Notes: generated by a model not told the origin, from the letters alone. A stretch of DNA of 64,000 nucleotides from Xiphydria camelus (GCA_963678675.1 OY783200.1:23574190-23638189); one strand, 5' to 3'. Counted from the stretch's first letter, positions 1-12,050 are shown. Translations and numbers: made by a program.

Positions 1-170
1 TGGAGACGCGGGTCTCTTCTCCCTTCTCTCGTAATCAGCGTCCCGTCCGCGTGAATTTCAGCACTGGCACGAAGCTGGAGATTTGGCGAGGGAGATAAGG
101 CAATTCATTGAAGAATTTTGATTTTAAATGGTCGAGCTTAACCAAAATTTTTCTTTGCCAATTCTCGGTC

Positions 171-345
171 AGTCCTCTGTGAAAGCTCTGCCGAAATTCT
201 GCCGTTTCTCTGCGAAAATGTTCCAATTTTAGTTGACAGAGATTTTGAAAAATTCTTGCCGAATTTGCGGGCTTGACGAAATTTTTGCCAACTCTGTCAA
301 AGTCTCTGCCAACTCTGCTGAAATTTCTGCCAGCTCTTCTATTTC
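171..345. repeat. Loose minisatellite of CTCTGCC-type motifs
   Basis: The motif CTCTGCC(A/G)A followed by CTCTG recurs irregularly (for example near 184, 292, 307 and 325) with GAAATT(T)CTGCC variants between. There is no fixed period, so this is a degenerate short repeat rather than a clean array. Confidence 0.4.
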
Positions 346-1933
346 TCTATCAACTCTCAATATTGAAAAATACATAGAGAAATGGTCGACTTTCACCGAA
401 GCTTTTCGTACCGAGATTTTGGTAGAGATGGAGTGAAGAACAATTTTCTACCAGGGCTGTCTTCGAGATTGAAATCCCATTGATCCCAATAATTCGATTA
501 TTGAAAAAAATGTCCAAAAATAGATCTGTATCCTACAGTGGCGAATGTTTCTCTCTCTTCTTGAAATACTTTTGAAAGCGAGAAAAGATCAAGCTTTCCA
601 GTCGCCTCTTTGTAAGAACTTTCACATCGAGTCTCTCCTCGAGGTCCAGCCTAAATAACCGGGATAGCACGCGTCGTTTGAAGTCGCATTCCGCCGGGAT
701 ATTTTCGTCAATGCAGAACCCTCGTATCTCCGTTTCCCTTTCCACGCGGGGTTCCCTTTCGTCGGGGGATGAAAAAGGCTCCGCGATTCGATAGCTCCGA
801 AATAGCAGAAACGATTCCCCCGGTCCACTTTCGCCAGCCGTGATCGTCGCGCGCGACGCACAATCGAAGAGATCGATTCTCTCGGTCCTCGCTTTTCCTC
901 TCGACCTCCTCCGGAGCGCCGGCGACCTTATCGCCCTCACTATCCGATATTCCTCCTCGGAGAGTCGACAATGGGTCTGGGGAGGCTCTTGTCGCGGCTC
1001 TGGATCTCGAATTATCCGCGCCATCTTGCTCGGCTGACCCCGAATAATTAGATGCTGATCAGCTGCCAACCCGAGGCGAACCCGTCGTAAACCCGAGGTC
1101 TACGGCTCGTGGCCGAAGTTCCGAGTCGCGACGCGTCTGGAAGCCCGTGGCACCATCCCCCGGGCGATGTCGAAGAGGGGGACGACGAGCAGAGCCGAGC
1201 TTTCGAATTCTCTGAGATTCGGTCCAGCTGTTCGATGCGTTTTTCTTTATTTCAGGGCTCCCATCGAGTCGGACGTTAAAAAAAAATAGTAGGTTTTAAT
1301 GACTCCTTGATTGAAAAAAAAAAAAAAATAGTCAAAAAATAGCCAATCTTTCCCCATTTCAGATTATGAAGGGATAAGAGATAAACAGTTTAGTGGTGTT
1401 TGTAATAAATGCGGTTGAGTTTTGAGGAAATATGTAATACAGAAAAAGAAATTGAATGAGATTTGCAATCGAAATAAATTATTGTAATGAAACACATCGA
1501 AACGCGGAGGCAAATCGCGGCTTCCCTGCTAGATATTGACAATTTCCTTGACGACAGGATTTCGCAATGCGGGAGAAAAGTTATTAATTTGCCATCTCCA
1601 AAGAAAATCAGTACCCGCCCCCATTGTCCGTACAGGCGAATCGGCCGTGGGCGTCACTTCGTTTGCCTGTGGTGTACGGAGCTTTTTTTTTTCATTCATT
1701 TCTCGGGTAATTTACGTCGGGGTACGTGCCACGTTACATATTCAGACGGCGACCCGGACGCACCAGTTATATCGTCATTTCCACTGGCTGGAAGGCAGTT
1801 TCGATTCGACGTGCCAAATTGAAAAGACGGATTCCATTTTATTTTCAGCTCTCGCTTCTAAGGAGAAAATTCGGGACGTCGGGTTGCGCTGTTCCTTCCA
1901 TGATTCGTCTTGCAACTGGATTTTTTTTGTTAA

Positions 1934-2304
1934 CGAGTAAAAGAATGTGATACCAGTTTGATCAAAGTGTGATAAAAAATAGATAATTTTCGATGTGATC
2001 CAAAAACGATCCGAAGAATGAGGAAATTATGATCTTATTGCGGTTTTTTATACAAGCTGTATTCATTACTTTAGAGTCGAAGGTGAAATTTAAATGATAT
2101 TTGATCAATTTAAAACTGTTATTATCATCTTCAAATGAATAAAAGTAAAGCAAAATGTGACAAAGAAAATAGATGCAAATGAGATCAAGAATAGACCTAA
2201 TTAAGAGATCATGATATTCTTATTTTTCGGATTATTTTTGGTCCACATTTGGAATGATTTACTCTTGATTATATTTCAATCAAATTGGCGTCAATTTCTA
2301 CTCG
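1934..2304. repeat. Family D foldback element, full-length copy
   Basis: A palindromic non-coding element of about 370 bp. It starts CGAGTAAAAGAATGTGATAC and ends with the inverted equivalent, TCAATTTCTACTCG. The two arms of about 110 bp pair imperfectly, including GATCCAAAAACGATCCGAAGAATG on the left against CTTCGG-type sequence on the right, with an AT-rich centre. Related copies lie at 34088-34467, 37702-38147, 48112-48448 and 58520-58872, with a fragment at 8425-8491. No ORF is present, so it is best read as a MITE-like non-autonomous element. The superfamily is unknown. Confidence 0.75.
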
Positions 2305-2589
2305 AGCGTATACGTAATCCTTTAAATTATCTTATTTTTAAAAATAGAGCAAGCGCTGCACCGATGACCTCGTCGTCCTTTGCGTGCTTCTGCTTCATCA
2401 CACCATAATAAGCCCTCAACAATGCACCTCCACTCGATCTCCCCCAGTCACCCCTTCAGAGAGGTACATCTCAATCTCCCCAAATATTCGCTGCTCGTTA
2501 TTCGAGAGAGAATTCTCGCTCGAAGCGGCGACGATATAATCAGGGAATCCTTATTCCGCAATTCTCGTCGAGCTTCACGTGCGACTTAC

Positions 2590-2744
2590 CCTTGAGGGCA
2601 TTCCTGAAGGGTAATATAGTGATCGCGCCCTCGGCCGCGAATTCCTGGTCCCTGACGGGATAGACTTTGGCACCCCAGGAGTCGCTGCCGACCCACATGA
2701 AGTGTCCGGTTCGATTGGCCCTGACTGTGGCCTGCAGGAGCTTC
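2590..2744 (-). CDS. mGluR exon 6: lobe 2 of the glutamate-binding domain
   Basis: The exon encodes residues 285 (split codon AG|G, Arg) to 336 plus one base. The acceptor reads GTGTTTCAG and the donor GG|GTAAGTCGC, so the exon ends in phase 1 and the last base G probably begins a Gly codon. Visible motifs are KLLQATVRANRTGHF, MWVGSDSWGAK and AEGAITILP. The GSDSWG Asp (about residue 306) corresponds to the Asp that binds the ligand amino group in mGluRs. The Lys five residues later (about 311) matches the group III Lys that contacts the glutamate side-chain carboxylate. Asn295-Arg-Thr is an N-glycosylation sequon. This is the last receptor exon in the window. A 19-bp inverted-repeat-bounded segment begins 75 bp upstream of the exon in gene sense. 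Confidence 0.95.
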
Positions 2745-2818
2745 CTGAAACACGAGATTAAAGGGGTGCGATATGATAACTGCGCGGGGAGAGGCCGAAG
2801 GAAAATATGCGGGGTGTA

Positions 2819-3261
2819 ATGGCTAAGAGGGCTGAAAGACGTGGAGCCTGATTCTGTTCAAAGTTTATACACTGACCAATGTTACGACTTCCGACGATCC
2901 CCTCACTTTGACAAAGGGTTGACAGTCGTGTCCTTGGTGAACGTACTAATTCTGAAAAGAATTCGGTTCTAACGTTAATTTTTTGTATACCTAGCAGATT
3001 CAAAAAATTTAGACAAAGTTATTTTCCACGTATTTTTCTTTCATTTTTCATCTTTCACCTCATCTGAGCTGGAAAACTATTAGAGAGCTACGTCATAGTC
3101 TCTCTGCCTCTTTGATAGTGTCACAATCTTGTAGAGAAAAACGCATTTATAATTAAGCGAATAATTATTTTGTCGAACCGTTTCTTTTTCGTTTATAATT
3201 GAATATGTATACGGAGCTCAAAATTGATTTAAAAATCCTCCTTTTCAGCCCTCTTAGCCAT
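2819..3261. repeat. 443-bp segment bounded by a perfect 19-bp inverted repeat
   Basis: The 19 bases at 2819-2837 (ATGGCTAAGAGGGCTGAAA) recur exactly as their reverse complement at 3243-3261. The interior is AT-rich and non-coding, and includes a copy of dispersed family H at about 2990-3240. The ends resemble terminal inverted repeats of a small DNA transposon, but no target-site duplication is obvious. A stem-loop formed after secondary rearrangement is the alternative. Confidence 0.6.
2990..3240. repeat. Dispersed repeat family H, copy 1
   Basis: It shares an ordered series of blocks with 51350-51650 and 62930-63185: GCAGATTC..., AAA.TTATTT.C..CGTAT, a central TACGTCAT, GCATTTATA, AATTATTTTGTCG and TATAATTGAATATG-type sequence. 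Divergence is high and there is no coding capacity. The class is unknown. Confidence 0.5.
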
Positions 3262-4128
3262 CCCGGGGGGGTGGAAAAAAAAAGGCGTAAGTAATATTCA
3301 AATGTCGTCTGAAATCAACCGATGCCGGGCTTCGGTCTCCCGTGCTTTAATTATATTTGATTTCGCGCGCGGTAAAGCCCCGACATTTCCAATTACGTTT
3401 CGTTATTGAATTCCCTTGAAATATGCATATCGGAAAGCGTCACTCCTTTTGACGTCCCGGAACAGCGACAGTGACGTCGGACCAATCAAAACGCGCGCGC
3501 GCCTTTCCCCGGGCACCCCGTTAACGGCAAGACGCCCGGGTAATCGGGGGAAAATTGCATTAAATCGTCCCCCCAAAAACTCGCAGAGGAAGATTCTGAC
3601 ACTCTCTCTCGGAATCTCGTTAACGTAACAAGGATTCGCCGGTCGCGTTGCGTGCGGCACCCCCTCATCCCCTCCAACCCCTTCCGCCGCAAAAGTCGTC
3701 CTGGAAGCGGGGCGTCTTCTTGATCGAGAGACGAAGGACGCGGCCTGCAGGGACGAAGCAATTACGGCGAGATCAAAGTTGGATCTCGCTCTAATAAACG
3801 ATAACACCGCGAGACGGACAATTCCATGAATCGTCGATTGCGGTTAGAGCGCTGGGGCTCGCACGGGGCTGTGTTTGGATACGTGTTTAAGTGGCTCGTT
3901 TTGGGGTCCTCGCCGATTCGTCGATCGAGTAACATCGCGTCTGATTGCTCCAGAGGGTTGGGGGAGAGCCTCGCCGCGCGAGGGTGCGGCGAAATCGAGG
4001 GGAAGAGGCGGCTTTTCAATATTACTTTTTATGCCTTTGTTCAATCTTCCGAGAGAAAAAAATTGGGGATCCTCTCAGAGGAGATGGGATTTACTCGAGT
4101 ACTCGCGGGGAGGCGACGGTATTTTCAA

Positions 4129-4338
4129 GACTGAGAAAAAGAAATCGTTCGGTTTAACTAAATTTTGAAATTATGCTCCACACAACTCTGTGCATATAAT
4201 TATTTCAACGAATATTTAGAGGAAGCAGCTAAGTATTTAGTTATTTTAACTAGATATTTGTCCATATAACTATATGTTTTGTGGACCGAATGTAATATCA
4301 AAATTTAGTCGAATCTAGCGATTCTTTTTTCCTAGTGA
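4129..4338. repeat. Family E element (GACTGAGAAAAA-flanked, AT-rich)
   Basis: It begins GACTGAGAAAAAGAAATCG and ends with the inverted equivalent CGATTCTTTTTTCCTAGTG. The interior repeats AACTAAATATTTAG-like motifs in both orientations. It shares ends and internal TTTAACTAAATTTTGA with copies at 47025-47215, 54567-54765 and others. It looks like a MITE-like foldback without ORF. Confidence 0.65.
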
Positions 4339-4339
4339 A

Positions 4340-7300
4340 GACGAGCTTAGAGAACCTACTGTAACACTTGCTGATCAATTATTCCTCTATGCGATTAACT
4401 TCTTGCAGGTGTAGACCGTACTTTGTGAACCTCACGCAGGCCGTTACACTTTTAGTTCTTAGCCTGAATCTCTTGATACCGAGAGTCTCTCAATTTTTCA
4501 CCTCCACCACGGGACAAAGACTCCGAAAGACTCACAGACTCTTCCTACACCGTCTCGCCCCGTGTTCGCAGGCAGAGTTCTCCTTCGTCCAGTCTTTCCG
4601 AGACACTCGGACGTCCCACGATCCATCGCGAGCACTGGTTCCGTTTTCGTACCGCGCTCGCCAAACCATCAGAGGTGGATGTGGGTCAAAAACTTCGCCA
4701 TTGTTCGTCTCTTCGTCTCCGGGGTCGAAGTTCCATTGTCCTCCAGACTGGTCGCGTCCTCCGCCCTCTCGGACCTGCTCTCCAACGACAGTGACACGCA
4801 CGCGGTGTGTATCATGCCCGCGCTATCGAATAAGGATTCATCTCGAGAGACAGCATCCCGAGGTATTCGTCTTCCAGATCCACTTACAGCGAGTGGTCCA
4901 CCCCTCTCTCTCTCCTCCGGCCGCCCGAGGGAGAAGCTTCGCGTGTCAGACATATTTTTAGAGGGTCGTTAATCTTCCAGGATAAAGACGGGGATGGGCG
5001 GAATATCAGTTTCGAAGAGCGATTCGGGGCGATGCGTCCGCGAAGCGAAGCACGAGGAGTGACGACGAATCTGATCCTCATGTGGCCGTATGGCGACTTC
5101 CACGGTTGAGTCGGTACCTATGAGTTGGATATCGATGAGCCGGCCGTGGATATTGTCCCGATCGCCCGTTCGAAAACGGAGGATTTTTGTAATCCGAAAC
5201 TCTTCGAAAGCTTCGCTCGACCCTCGCCCTCGATCCGTCGCTCCTGGCTTTTGTTCGAAATGTATTTACCGACCCCCTCGCCGATCCGATTGAATAGTCG
5301 ACCGGGTCACGCTCGCGTCGGGGTTGTCGATGAAATTAGCGGCCATCGCGTGCGGTGTTTCGGCTTACGTCGATTCGAGTAGCTACATCTCGTCACCGGT
5401 GGCTACATACATTGACTGATTAATGGACGATCGCACGCGCTTGATCGCGGTCGAAATTTATTAAGCGCTCTCCTGTTTTTGCCCCTTTTCGAAAGAGCTT
5501 CGGGCTCACCTCTCTCTCTCTCTCTCTCTCTCACTCCTCCATCAGCCAGTTCGAATGGGCGCAACGTCGAGATACAGATCGATTGATTTATGGTGCACTC
5601 CGGATACCGTTTCAAATTTGTCAAGCTTTCATCTCCCTCCGATACTCGAAATCGTTCCCTCTCAAGTTCGTCGCTGTCACCCTCGCCTCTTTCCCTCGCT
5701 CGAAAATAGCCGCGTGCGTCCCCGTGACGGTATCAACTGTAAAAAAAAAACCACCACCTCCGGTCTACCTCTCTATCCTCTTCATCGGATACGCGTCGAG
5801 ATTCCAGGGAGCAGGGAGAGCGGAGGCGCGAGATTAAGCGATTTACAAATCCTCGCCTACGCTTTCCGTCCGCTGTTCGCCTCGATAAATTAACGGCCGG
5901 GACCCCGCGCCCCGAATACGTCAGGGGCACCGCAAAGACCCTGCCACGCCCCGTCGTACCGCACTCGGAGGAAATGTCGCCCGGAAGCGAAGGGAAAAAG
6001 GAGCGAGATACACCAGACGCGCCCGGCAAGCCGGACGAACGCGTTGCCGGAGCTTTCGTTGTCCGAGGGGATGACCGGAGCGCTGCGGGGTTGCTCGAAA
6101 CGGACGTACACGCTTTGGCATTGACGCGCGAGACGATTTCTCGTCGTTTCTAAAAAAAAAAAACCGTCGGAATTATTCGCTTCACCTGCGACACGCTTTA
6201 CGCGCGGACAGTGTGCAGCTGCGAGGTGCGCGAGCTTTTTCCCTCGTCCAGGTGGAAAAAGCGGACCGCGGGATCCTTCGAATAATTCCCCGAAAGCTCT
6301 CCCCGGAAAATCCTCCCTCGCATTTTCCAGTGCTTTTTTTTTGGCCCCCGAATATTCTCTCGCGGCACAGTTGCCGAAACAGGGTCACCGCAAATTGCCG
6401 CCGCCGCCGCGCGAGCGAGCAGCTTAATTTGTAGGCGACTCGCGCGGCTCGCCTCGCGATATCGTATCCGGACCCTCTTACGTGCCGCGAACGTAGTGGG
6501 TTCACACATCCGGTACACGTTTCATTCGGAGAAAAACACCGCGACGGGCTTCTGAAGGCAAAAAGAAGAAGATTAAGGTGAGCGAATGGGGTCATTTGCT
6601 ACGAGACCCTATCAATAATTGATGAGCTTCTCCGACTCATCGGACCCCCGATATCGGGGCACGCGCGGCGAATTTCCGCTCGGCTCCCATTTTCGGCTTT
6701 TCTCGAGCGCGCGACTCGCACGAGCAAAAAACCCGGGTAAACCCGCGACGCAATCAATGTGGGTCACTGGCGAGCTTCGCGTTGGCTCGCGGTTTGCGCG
6801 TCGCGCGCTTAACGTCCCGCGTAACGTATTGCCCGCGCGATAAGAGCTTTCCGTTGTTGTGCCGCCGGCGCATTTACGGCTTTTCGTGCGATACAAAAAT
6901 TACGAGCGGCGTCTCTGGCGAGTGAACCGAGAGAGGGTGCATTTCGAGTGCACCCCTATCGCATGGCGAACCGAGGTGATTTACATCGACGTTCGAAACG
7001 ACTGTTTGACGACGTAATCCGGGAGCGGGGAACGCGACGTCACGTATCCCTGGAACGGCGGGGATAAATCGCGCCGAGTAATTTCGCTCCTGGCCGCGAA
7101 GCTCTCTCGCGTTTCCTTTTGTATTTCGCCGTGCGGCGCAGCTCGTAAGCACAAAGTATAATAATACCGCGCGAACGGCGTGCCAAAGTCAAAATGGAGC
7201 TTGGCAAGCGCAGAGGTGCGGGTGGATCTGCATTCTCGAGTTTCGCCGCTGGGAGACTCCGTTTCCGACATTTTAGCAGGATCTCGCGTGACGTCGGCAA

Positions 7301-7560
7301 TTTATACCGTAGTCGGGCTGCGACGACGGATTAGCGGAGATGGTATTCTGATGGGACGTATGTCGAAATTTAGGGGATGTTATCCATTTTCAATGAAACG
7401 GAGAAGCATTTTCCATGCTGTTCCTCTCAACTCTGGCCTATATAGGGGAGAGTTGCCTATATTGAGTAAATACTTAAAATAGCCAAGAGGTTCAATTTAG
7501 GCAATGAGCATTTTCGCGTCATCTATCAGTAGAAATTCAAACCTCAGTACTGGTATTAAG
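4340..7560. other. Unique GC-rich intronic sequence, no gene seen
   Basis: The sequence is CpG-rich. Several overlapping ORFs exist on both strands because stop codons are rare at this composition. None has a recognisable motif, and opposite-strand ORFs overlap each other freely. One CT tract (5511-5532) and short A-runs near 5741 and 6151 are the only structured features. Confidence 0.6.
5511..5532. repeat. (CT)n microsatellite
   Basis: An uninterrupted run of about eleven CT dinucleotides in intron 5. Confidence 0.9.
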
Positions 7561-7574
7561 GTTTGAATTTCTAC

Positions 7575-8412
7575 TGATTCCAGAGATTTTGATTTTTGTC
7601 AAAATCTTAAGCGCTAATTCCAAAAATCATGCACTTATTAACATATATATACCCTATATATTGACTATATCTCAAAGGAAATATCAAATATTAACGATTT
7701 TATGTACGAGAACATTTTTTTTTTTCATGGAAAATCATCGATACTTAGGCGATTCTTTAAGATTTCATCAATAAGAGTGCATGATTTTTGGAATTAACGC
7801 ATAAAATTTTGACGAAAATCGAAATATCTGGAATCGAATTCTCGACCATCCTGTCTTATGTATTTTTTTCACGCTGATTACGAAAATTATAGATATATTG
7901 AGGATATCTCAAAGGAAGACCGAGATATCGATGATTTTCCGTGAAAAAAGTAATTTTCTGGTACATGAAATCACCGATATCTTATATTTTCTTTGAGATA
8001 TCGTCAATATATCTATCATTTTCGTAATCAGCGTGAAAAAATACATAAGATAGGATGGTAGAGAGTTCGATTCCAGAGATTTCGATTTTTGACAAAATCT
8101 AAGGTATATGCCTTAAGATTTTGCCAAAAATCGAAATCTCTAGAATCGAATTCTCGACCATCCTATCTTATGTATTTTTTCACGCTGATTACGAAAATTA
8201 TAGATATATTGAGGATATCTCAAAGGAAGACCGAGATATCGATGATTTTCCGTGAAAAAAGTATTTTTCTGGTACATGAAATCACCGATATCTTATATTT
8301 CCTTTGAGATATCGTCAATATATCTATCATTTTCGAAATCAGCGTGAAAAAATACATCGGATAGGGTGGTCGAGAGATCGACTTAAGAGATTTCAATTTT
8401 CGGGAAAAATTG
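7575..8412. repeat. Family B array: nested palindrome plus two tandem palindromic units
   Basis: The first part (about 7575-7838) is a foldback whose arms contain GATTCCAGAGATTTTGAT and its complement, together with ATTCCAAAAATCATGCAC and its complement. It is followed by two almost identical units of about 290 bp (7812-8099 and 8118-8405). Each unit is itself a palindrome: it begins TCGACCATCCT.TCTTATG, passes through CACGCTGATTACGAAAAT and GATATCGATGATTTTCCGTG, and returns through AAATCAGCGTGAAAAAATACAT to GATTCCAGAGATTTCGATTT. There is no coding capacity. Related arrays lie at 21781, 31105, 45350 and 61435. Confidence 0.8.
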
Positions 8413-8424
8413 AACTTTTCCAAT

Positions 8425-8491
8425 GAATCATAATATTTTATAGTCGTCCGATCATATTTTGATCAAATTGGCATCAAGTCTTTTATTCGAG
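8425..8491. repeat. Family D fragment, one terminus only
   Basis: ATCATAATATT followed by GATCAAATTGGCATCAAGTC and ending TTTTATTCGAG matches the right end of the family D foldback. It abuts the family B array directly, so D or B may have inserted at the edge of the other. Confidence 0.6.
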
Positions 8492-10440
8492 GAGCAGCCA
8501 TCCTCTGACGATATCAGTTCTCACTGAAATTCCTGTCGTATATAGATGCAGAATTCACAGTGGAAAGTGAAAATGCCCCCTTTTTATCGCCAACGACCTC
8601 CTTCCGGCTTTTATAAAGTCCGGGTACCGGAGAGCCACCCACCCAGAAGGTCGTAATTATCGCGGTCGTTGCGATCGCCCTTTTTTTTTTGCATCCCCTC
8701 CGTACTATCTCACCGCACGTATCGCGAATATACGGCGCCGGGTATATCTATAAGTGGAACCCCAGGATAGTGTAGATGTATAACGGCCATTAACGCAAGC
8801 TCCCGGGAAGCGTTACCATGGATACACATCGGAAAGCGGCGGCCCGCACTCGACGCACGCTAGAACCGAAATCCGAGGCCGCCGCTGGTTCGGCGACTGG
8901 CGTCCCAGAGTTCCAGGTGCCGTCGCGCGCGGAGCCTCAAACCGCGGGGCTAATTATTGGTTTTGCCGGGTAACCCTGGCTCCAAAGTCGATTTGGATCA
9001 TCACCGAGCATTGGGGTGAGCGAATGAGCGTGTTTGATCGTCCGAAGGGGCTGAAAGAACCAAATTTGACAGTATGGTTGTTACATCCTGAACTTGAAGT
9101 CGGAAAACTCGAGCCATTCGACACGTCAGGTTCGATTTGAGTCTCCGCTGAGTCCAAAACTCCGCTGGCCTATTGATTACTCTCGCGAAATCGAGGTTTA
9201 AACCGTGTTCAAATCGAGCTGAGCGTCGGTAAAGCCGATCCATATGGTACAGCGATATTAATCCGATCAGCTTCGACCATGGACTTTACGACCCTGTTGA
9301 TATAATCATCTCGCGGTCAAAACCGAGCGCCCTACCCGTGCAATTTAAATTCGAACCGTGCATTCGGTTGGCTCCGTAAATCACAAACAAACTACCACCC
9401 ACGGTCGCACCGTGCACCAGTCGCCCCGCACGTAGGTGGGTTTCCTGTCAATGTGGAAGGCCAAGACGAAGATGACGACGAGGACGGGGTAATGCCGTCG
9501 GGTGAAAGACCGAAATCCTGGGCTATATTTAGGGACGAGGGCAATTTCTGGGCTGACGTAAAGGGACTTCGACGGGTGGGCGTACACCGCGGGGTCGAAC
9601 GAGTGTGCTCGGACGCGAGTTGGTATGTCGCGCCGTGCGTGGGTCGGTCTTCGACAACACCGAGGCGGCTGCGTCTGCTGCTTTGACCTCGAGAGGATAG
9701 ACGGGATCGTAATTCAATCCGAGCGGAGATCAACAGTGACAGCGCGGAATCGTGGGAAGACCCTCGTCTGTATTCGTCGCGCAGATGACGTCCGATCAAC
9801 CCCCTTACACGTGATTCGGTCCTGGCAGCTGGTCTCCCGACGTTTAAATCCTGTATATCGGAAACGAAACTGGTATAGCGATAAAGAGTCGAGCGACCGA
9901 TGCGTTCGTGATTCTAACGACATTACCTCGTCGAGAGAATCGAGAGTTACGGCTTTCCCGGAGTCGTTGTTCTTCTCGGAAAATCATCATCCACCGAAAT
10001 CCTCGACAACGGATGATCGGAAAAACTCCTCGAGAAGATGTAAACAGAATTCAACAGATTCATATATGGACCAGATTTACGGCAGCAGCCCCCGATGCCA
10101 GGGGCCAGTTTACGACACCTCGATGAATCCTACGGAAGAGGGTGGCGCGTCCTAAAAGTATCCAACGAATATCCCTGACTTCCATGCGTCACCGAGCCCC
10201 TTTCCTCCGGGATAACCGCGACGATAAACGATTGCCCCTCGTCCTAGATGTTGCGGTCCCCGACGACGATTTCGGAAAGTGGAATCGAGTCGCCGACGGA
10301 GAAGAGTTTCATTGTTTCGCGTACGGAGCCTTTCGACGTCCTTTATTCGGCGTTCGCGAAACACGCGTAGCCAGGGGTACGCGCAGGCGGAACAAGGGTG
10401 GCGGGTGGAGGGAATTATCCGTGACCCGGTGCACCTTTGT
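8492..10440. other. Unique CpG-rich intronic sequence, no gene seen
   Basis: There are no repeats and no recognisable coding motifs. TATA-like words (TATAAAG near 8611, TATAAGTG near 8750) occur without supporting downstream signals. ORFs of up to 176 codons at 9392-10155 overlap on both strands and show no domain. Confidence 0.5.
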
Positions 10441-10489
10441 CATTCACGGAAAGACTGATATGAGTAAATTTTACTGTATTTACATATTA

Positions 10490-10631
10490 TGAGGATTTTC
10501 GAATGTTTCTACTGCGCCGAAGAACAATTTCTCTTTAGAAATTGGTAAATTGTAATTTAAATTATCACGATTTAAGATTTCCAAAAGAAAAATTACTCTA
10601 CTGCACTGTAGAAATATTCGAAAATCTTCAT
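10490..10631. repeat. Short foldback with GAAGATTTTCGAATATTTCTAC-type arms
   Basis: GAGGATTTTCGAATGTTTCTAC-like sequence at 10491 pairs with GTAGAAATATTCGAAAATCTTC at 10610-10630. The centre is AT-rich. There is no ORF and it appears to be a single copy in this window. Confidence 0.55.
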
Positions 10632-10640
10632 GTGTGCCAT

Positions 10641-10841
10641 TTTTATTGCAAACCAAGGAAAGAAACATAAAATACTATTATCTCATTATCTATGAGCTTT
10701 TCACTCATGTTTGTATGATACCTTTTTGAAGATTACATATTTCTTCACAACAAAGCCTTGTATCGACGTAGGCTAAAACCTCATAAATAATGAAATAATA
10801 GTGATTCAAGTTTCTTTCTTGGCGAGTAAATTTAGACTCAT
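10641..10841. repeat. Family F foldback, copy 1
   Basis: The left arm holds CTATTATCTCATTATCTATG. The right arm holds CATAAATAATGAAATAATAG and then TTTCTTTCTTGGCGAGTAAATT. The interior has GCATTTTT/TTGAAGATT and TATCGACGTAGGC. It shares this layout with 36947-37118 and 52680-52880. It is a non-coding MITE-like element. Confidence 0.65.
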
Positions 10842-10844
10842 GTG

Positions 10845-11055
10845 GTATATATTATGATCATATATATGTATAATATAATTGGATATAATCAGATTCAAAA
10901 TTTTTCTCAATATGATTATATATAACAAACTACATATGATCATATATTATTATACACGATCAGACGAGACTTTATATAATTATAAATACGAAATTTTCAA
11001 CTTCGTGTTCAGATCTAAATATGTGTAATCGTATCTGATCATACATAATTATATC
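10845..11055. repeat. Family C AT-rich element (TGATCATATATNATTATA words)
   Basis: Overlapping words such as TATGATCATATATATG, CATATGATCATATATTATTA and TCTGATCATACATAATTATA occur in both orientations around AGATTCAAAATTTTTCTC / GAAATTTTCAACTTCGTGTTC. Similar sequence is at 43372-43590 and 60100-60230. Confidence 0.55.
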
Positions 11056-11800
11056 AATCGGTATTAGAAAAAAGCGCGTATCCTTTCACGCAAGGAAAAC
11101 TCGTAAGGCACATCAATGACAGTGAAAAGATACGTCCTTCTCTTTGTTACCAATCGATACATCATCATATGTGTGATACCATATATGACAATTTTTCCCC
11201 GAGAATACAGTAAATTCACTGCTATCAGTCTTTCCGTGTTCTCTCGCCTCATCGGCGGCTCCGTGCTTATCTTCGATGCACGTCACCGCCGTAATATGCA
11301 TGCCGGGATGCGGCTGCACCCAAACGACCGAGCGTATCGAAGAGATACGGCCGTCGATGGCGAATAAATGGATGCCGGTATTCGCGGGCTAGCTTCGACG
11401 TCTCCCGGTGCACCCCATTGTCGCCCGCATAAAGATAAGGAAGCGGAGTGGGATGCGATCGCTGGAGAGATCGTCGTGCCGCGCACCGCCGGCGGAATTC
11501 CACCGCGACGCGATAAGGGACGATGCTGGCTGCTGCTGCGGATAAGCGAATGAGATATATCTTCTCGGTGCTCGACGCGGTGAGAAAAATGTGGCGAAGC
11601 TTCGGGCGACACGTCGTCCGGAAAGAAACGGAGTGGAAAGTTCAAAGTCACGCGCCCCTTATCAATCCTCGCGAAGTAAATAAGTAGAAGCTTTCGCAAG
11701 ACTGCTGGATGATGCTCTGCGCAGATAACTCACGAAGCAGACGCTGGTTGCTAATTTAATCACAGATCTTACTTGCAGGGTGTATCGATAAATTTTAATC

Positions 11801-12050
11801 GAGGACCTTGGAATAAAAGGGATCCAAGTGACTTTTCTCATATATGGACTTAAGTGGAAATTTAGGTTATTTGGATGTAAGAAATTCGAGATCTATGCAT
11901 GCGATCTTATGTGATAGATGGAGCTCAAAGCAGGAAACCTTTTTATATCTACTAAATAAATAGGCACATATAAGGTACCTAAATCTGCACTTATAAGTCC
12001 ATATATAATATAAGAAAAGTCGCTTGGATCTCTTTTCTTACAAGGCCCTC
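11801..12050. repeat. 250-bp foldback element
   Basis: GAGGACCTTGGAATAAAAGG at 11801 pairs with the inverted CTTACAAGGCCCTC at 12037-12050. Inside, GGATCCAAGTGACTTTTCT and ATATGGACTTAAGTG pair with CACTTATAAGTCCATATA and AAAAGTCGCTTGGATC. The arms are about 60 bp and the element is non-coding. No second copy was noticed in this window. Confidence 0.65.

Larger units (their letters stand above)
1..2589 (-). other. Partial intron 6 of the mGluR gene, left edge of window
   Basis: Gene-sense sequence after the exon 6 donor (GTAAGT read on the minus strand at 2589-2584). No further receptor exon is recognisable: neither strand shows the conserved motifs expected next in the ligand domain. About 440-1250 is GC-rich and unremarkable, and 1270-1340 has two A-rich runs. 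A family D foldback occupies 1934-2304. The short ORFs here do not resemble known proteins and are taken as chance. Confidence 0.7.

Noticed and set aside
4368..4961. 197-codon ORF on the plus strand
   Set aside because: Low-stop GC-rich sequence with competing ORFs in other frames and on the other strand, and no recognisable motif or splice context.
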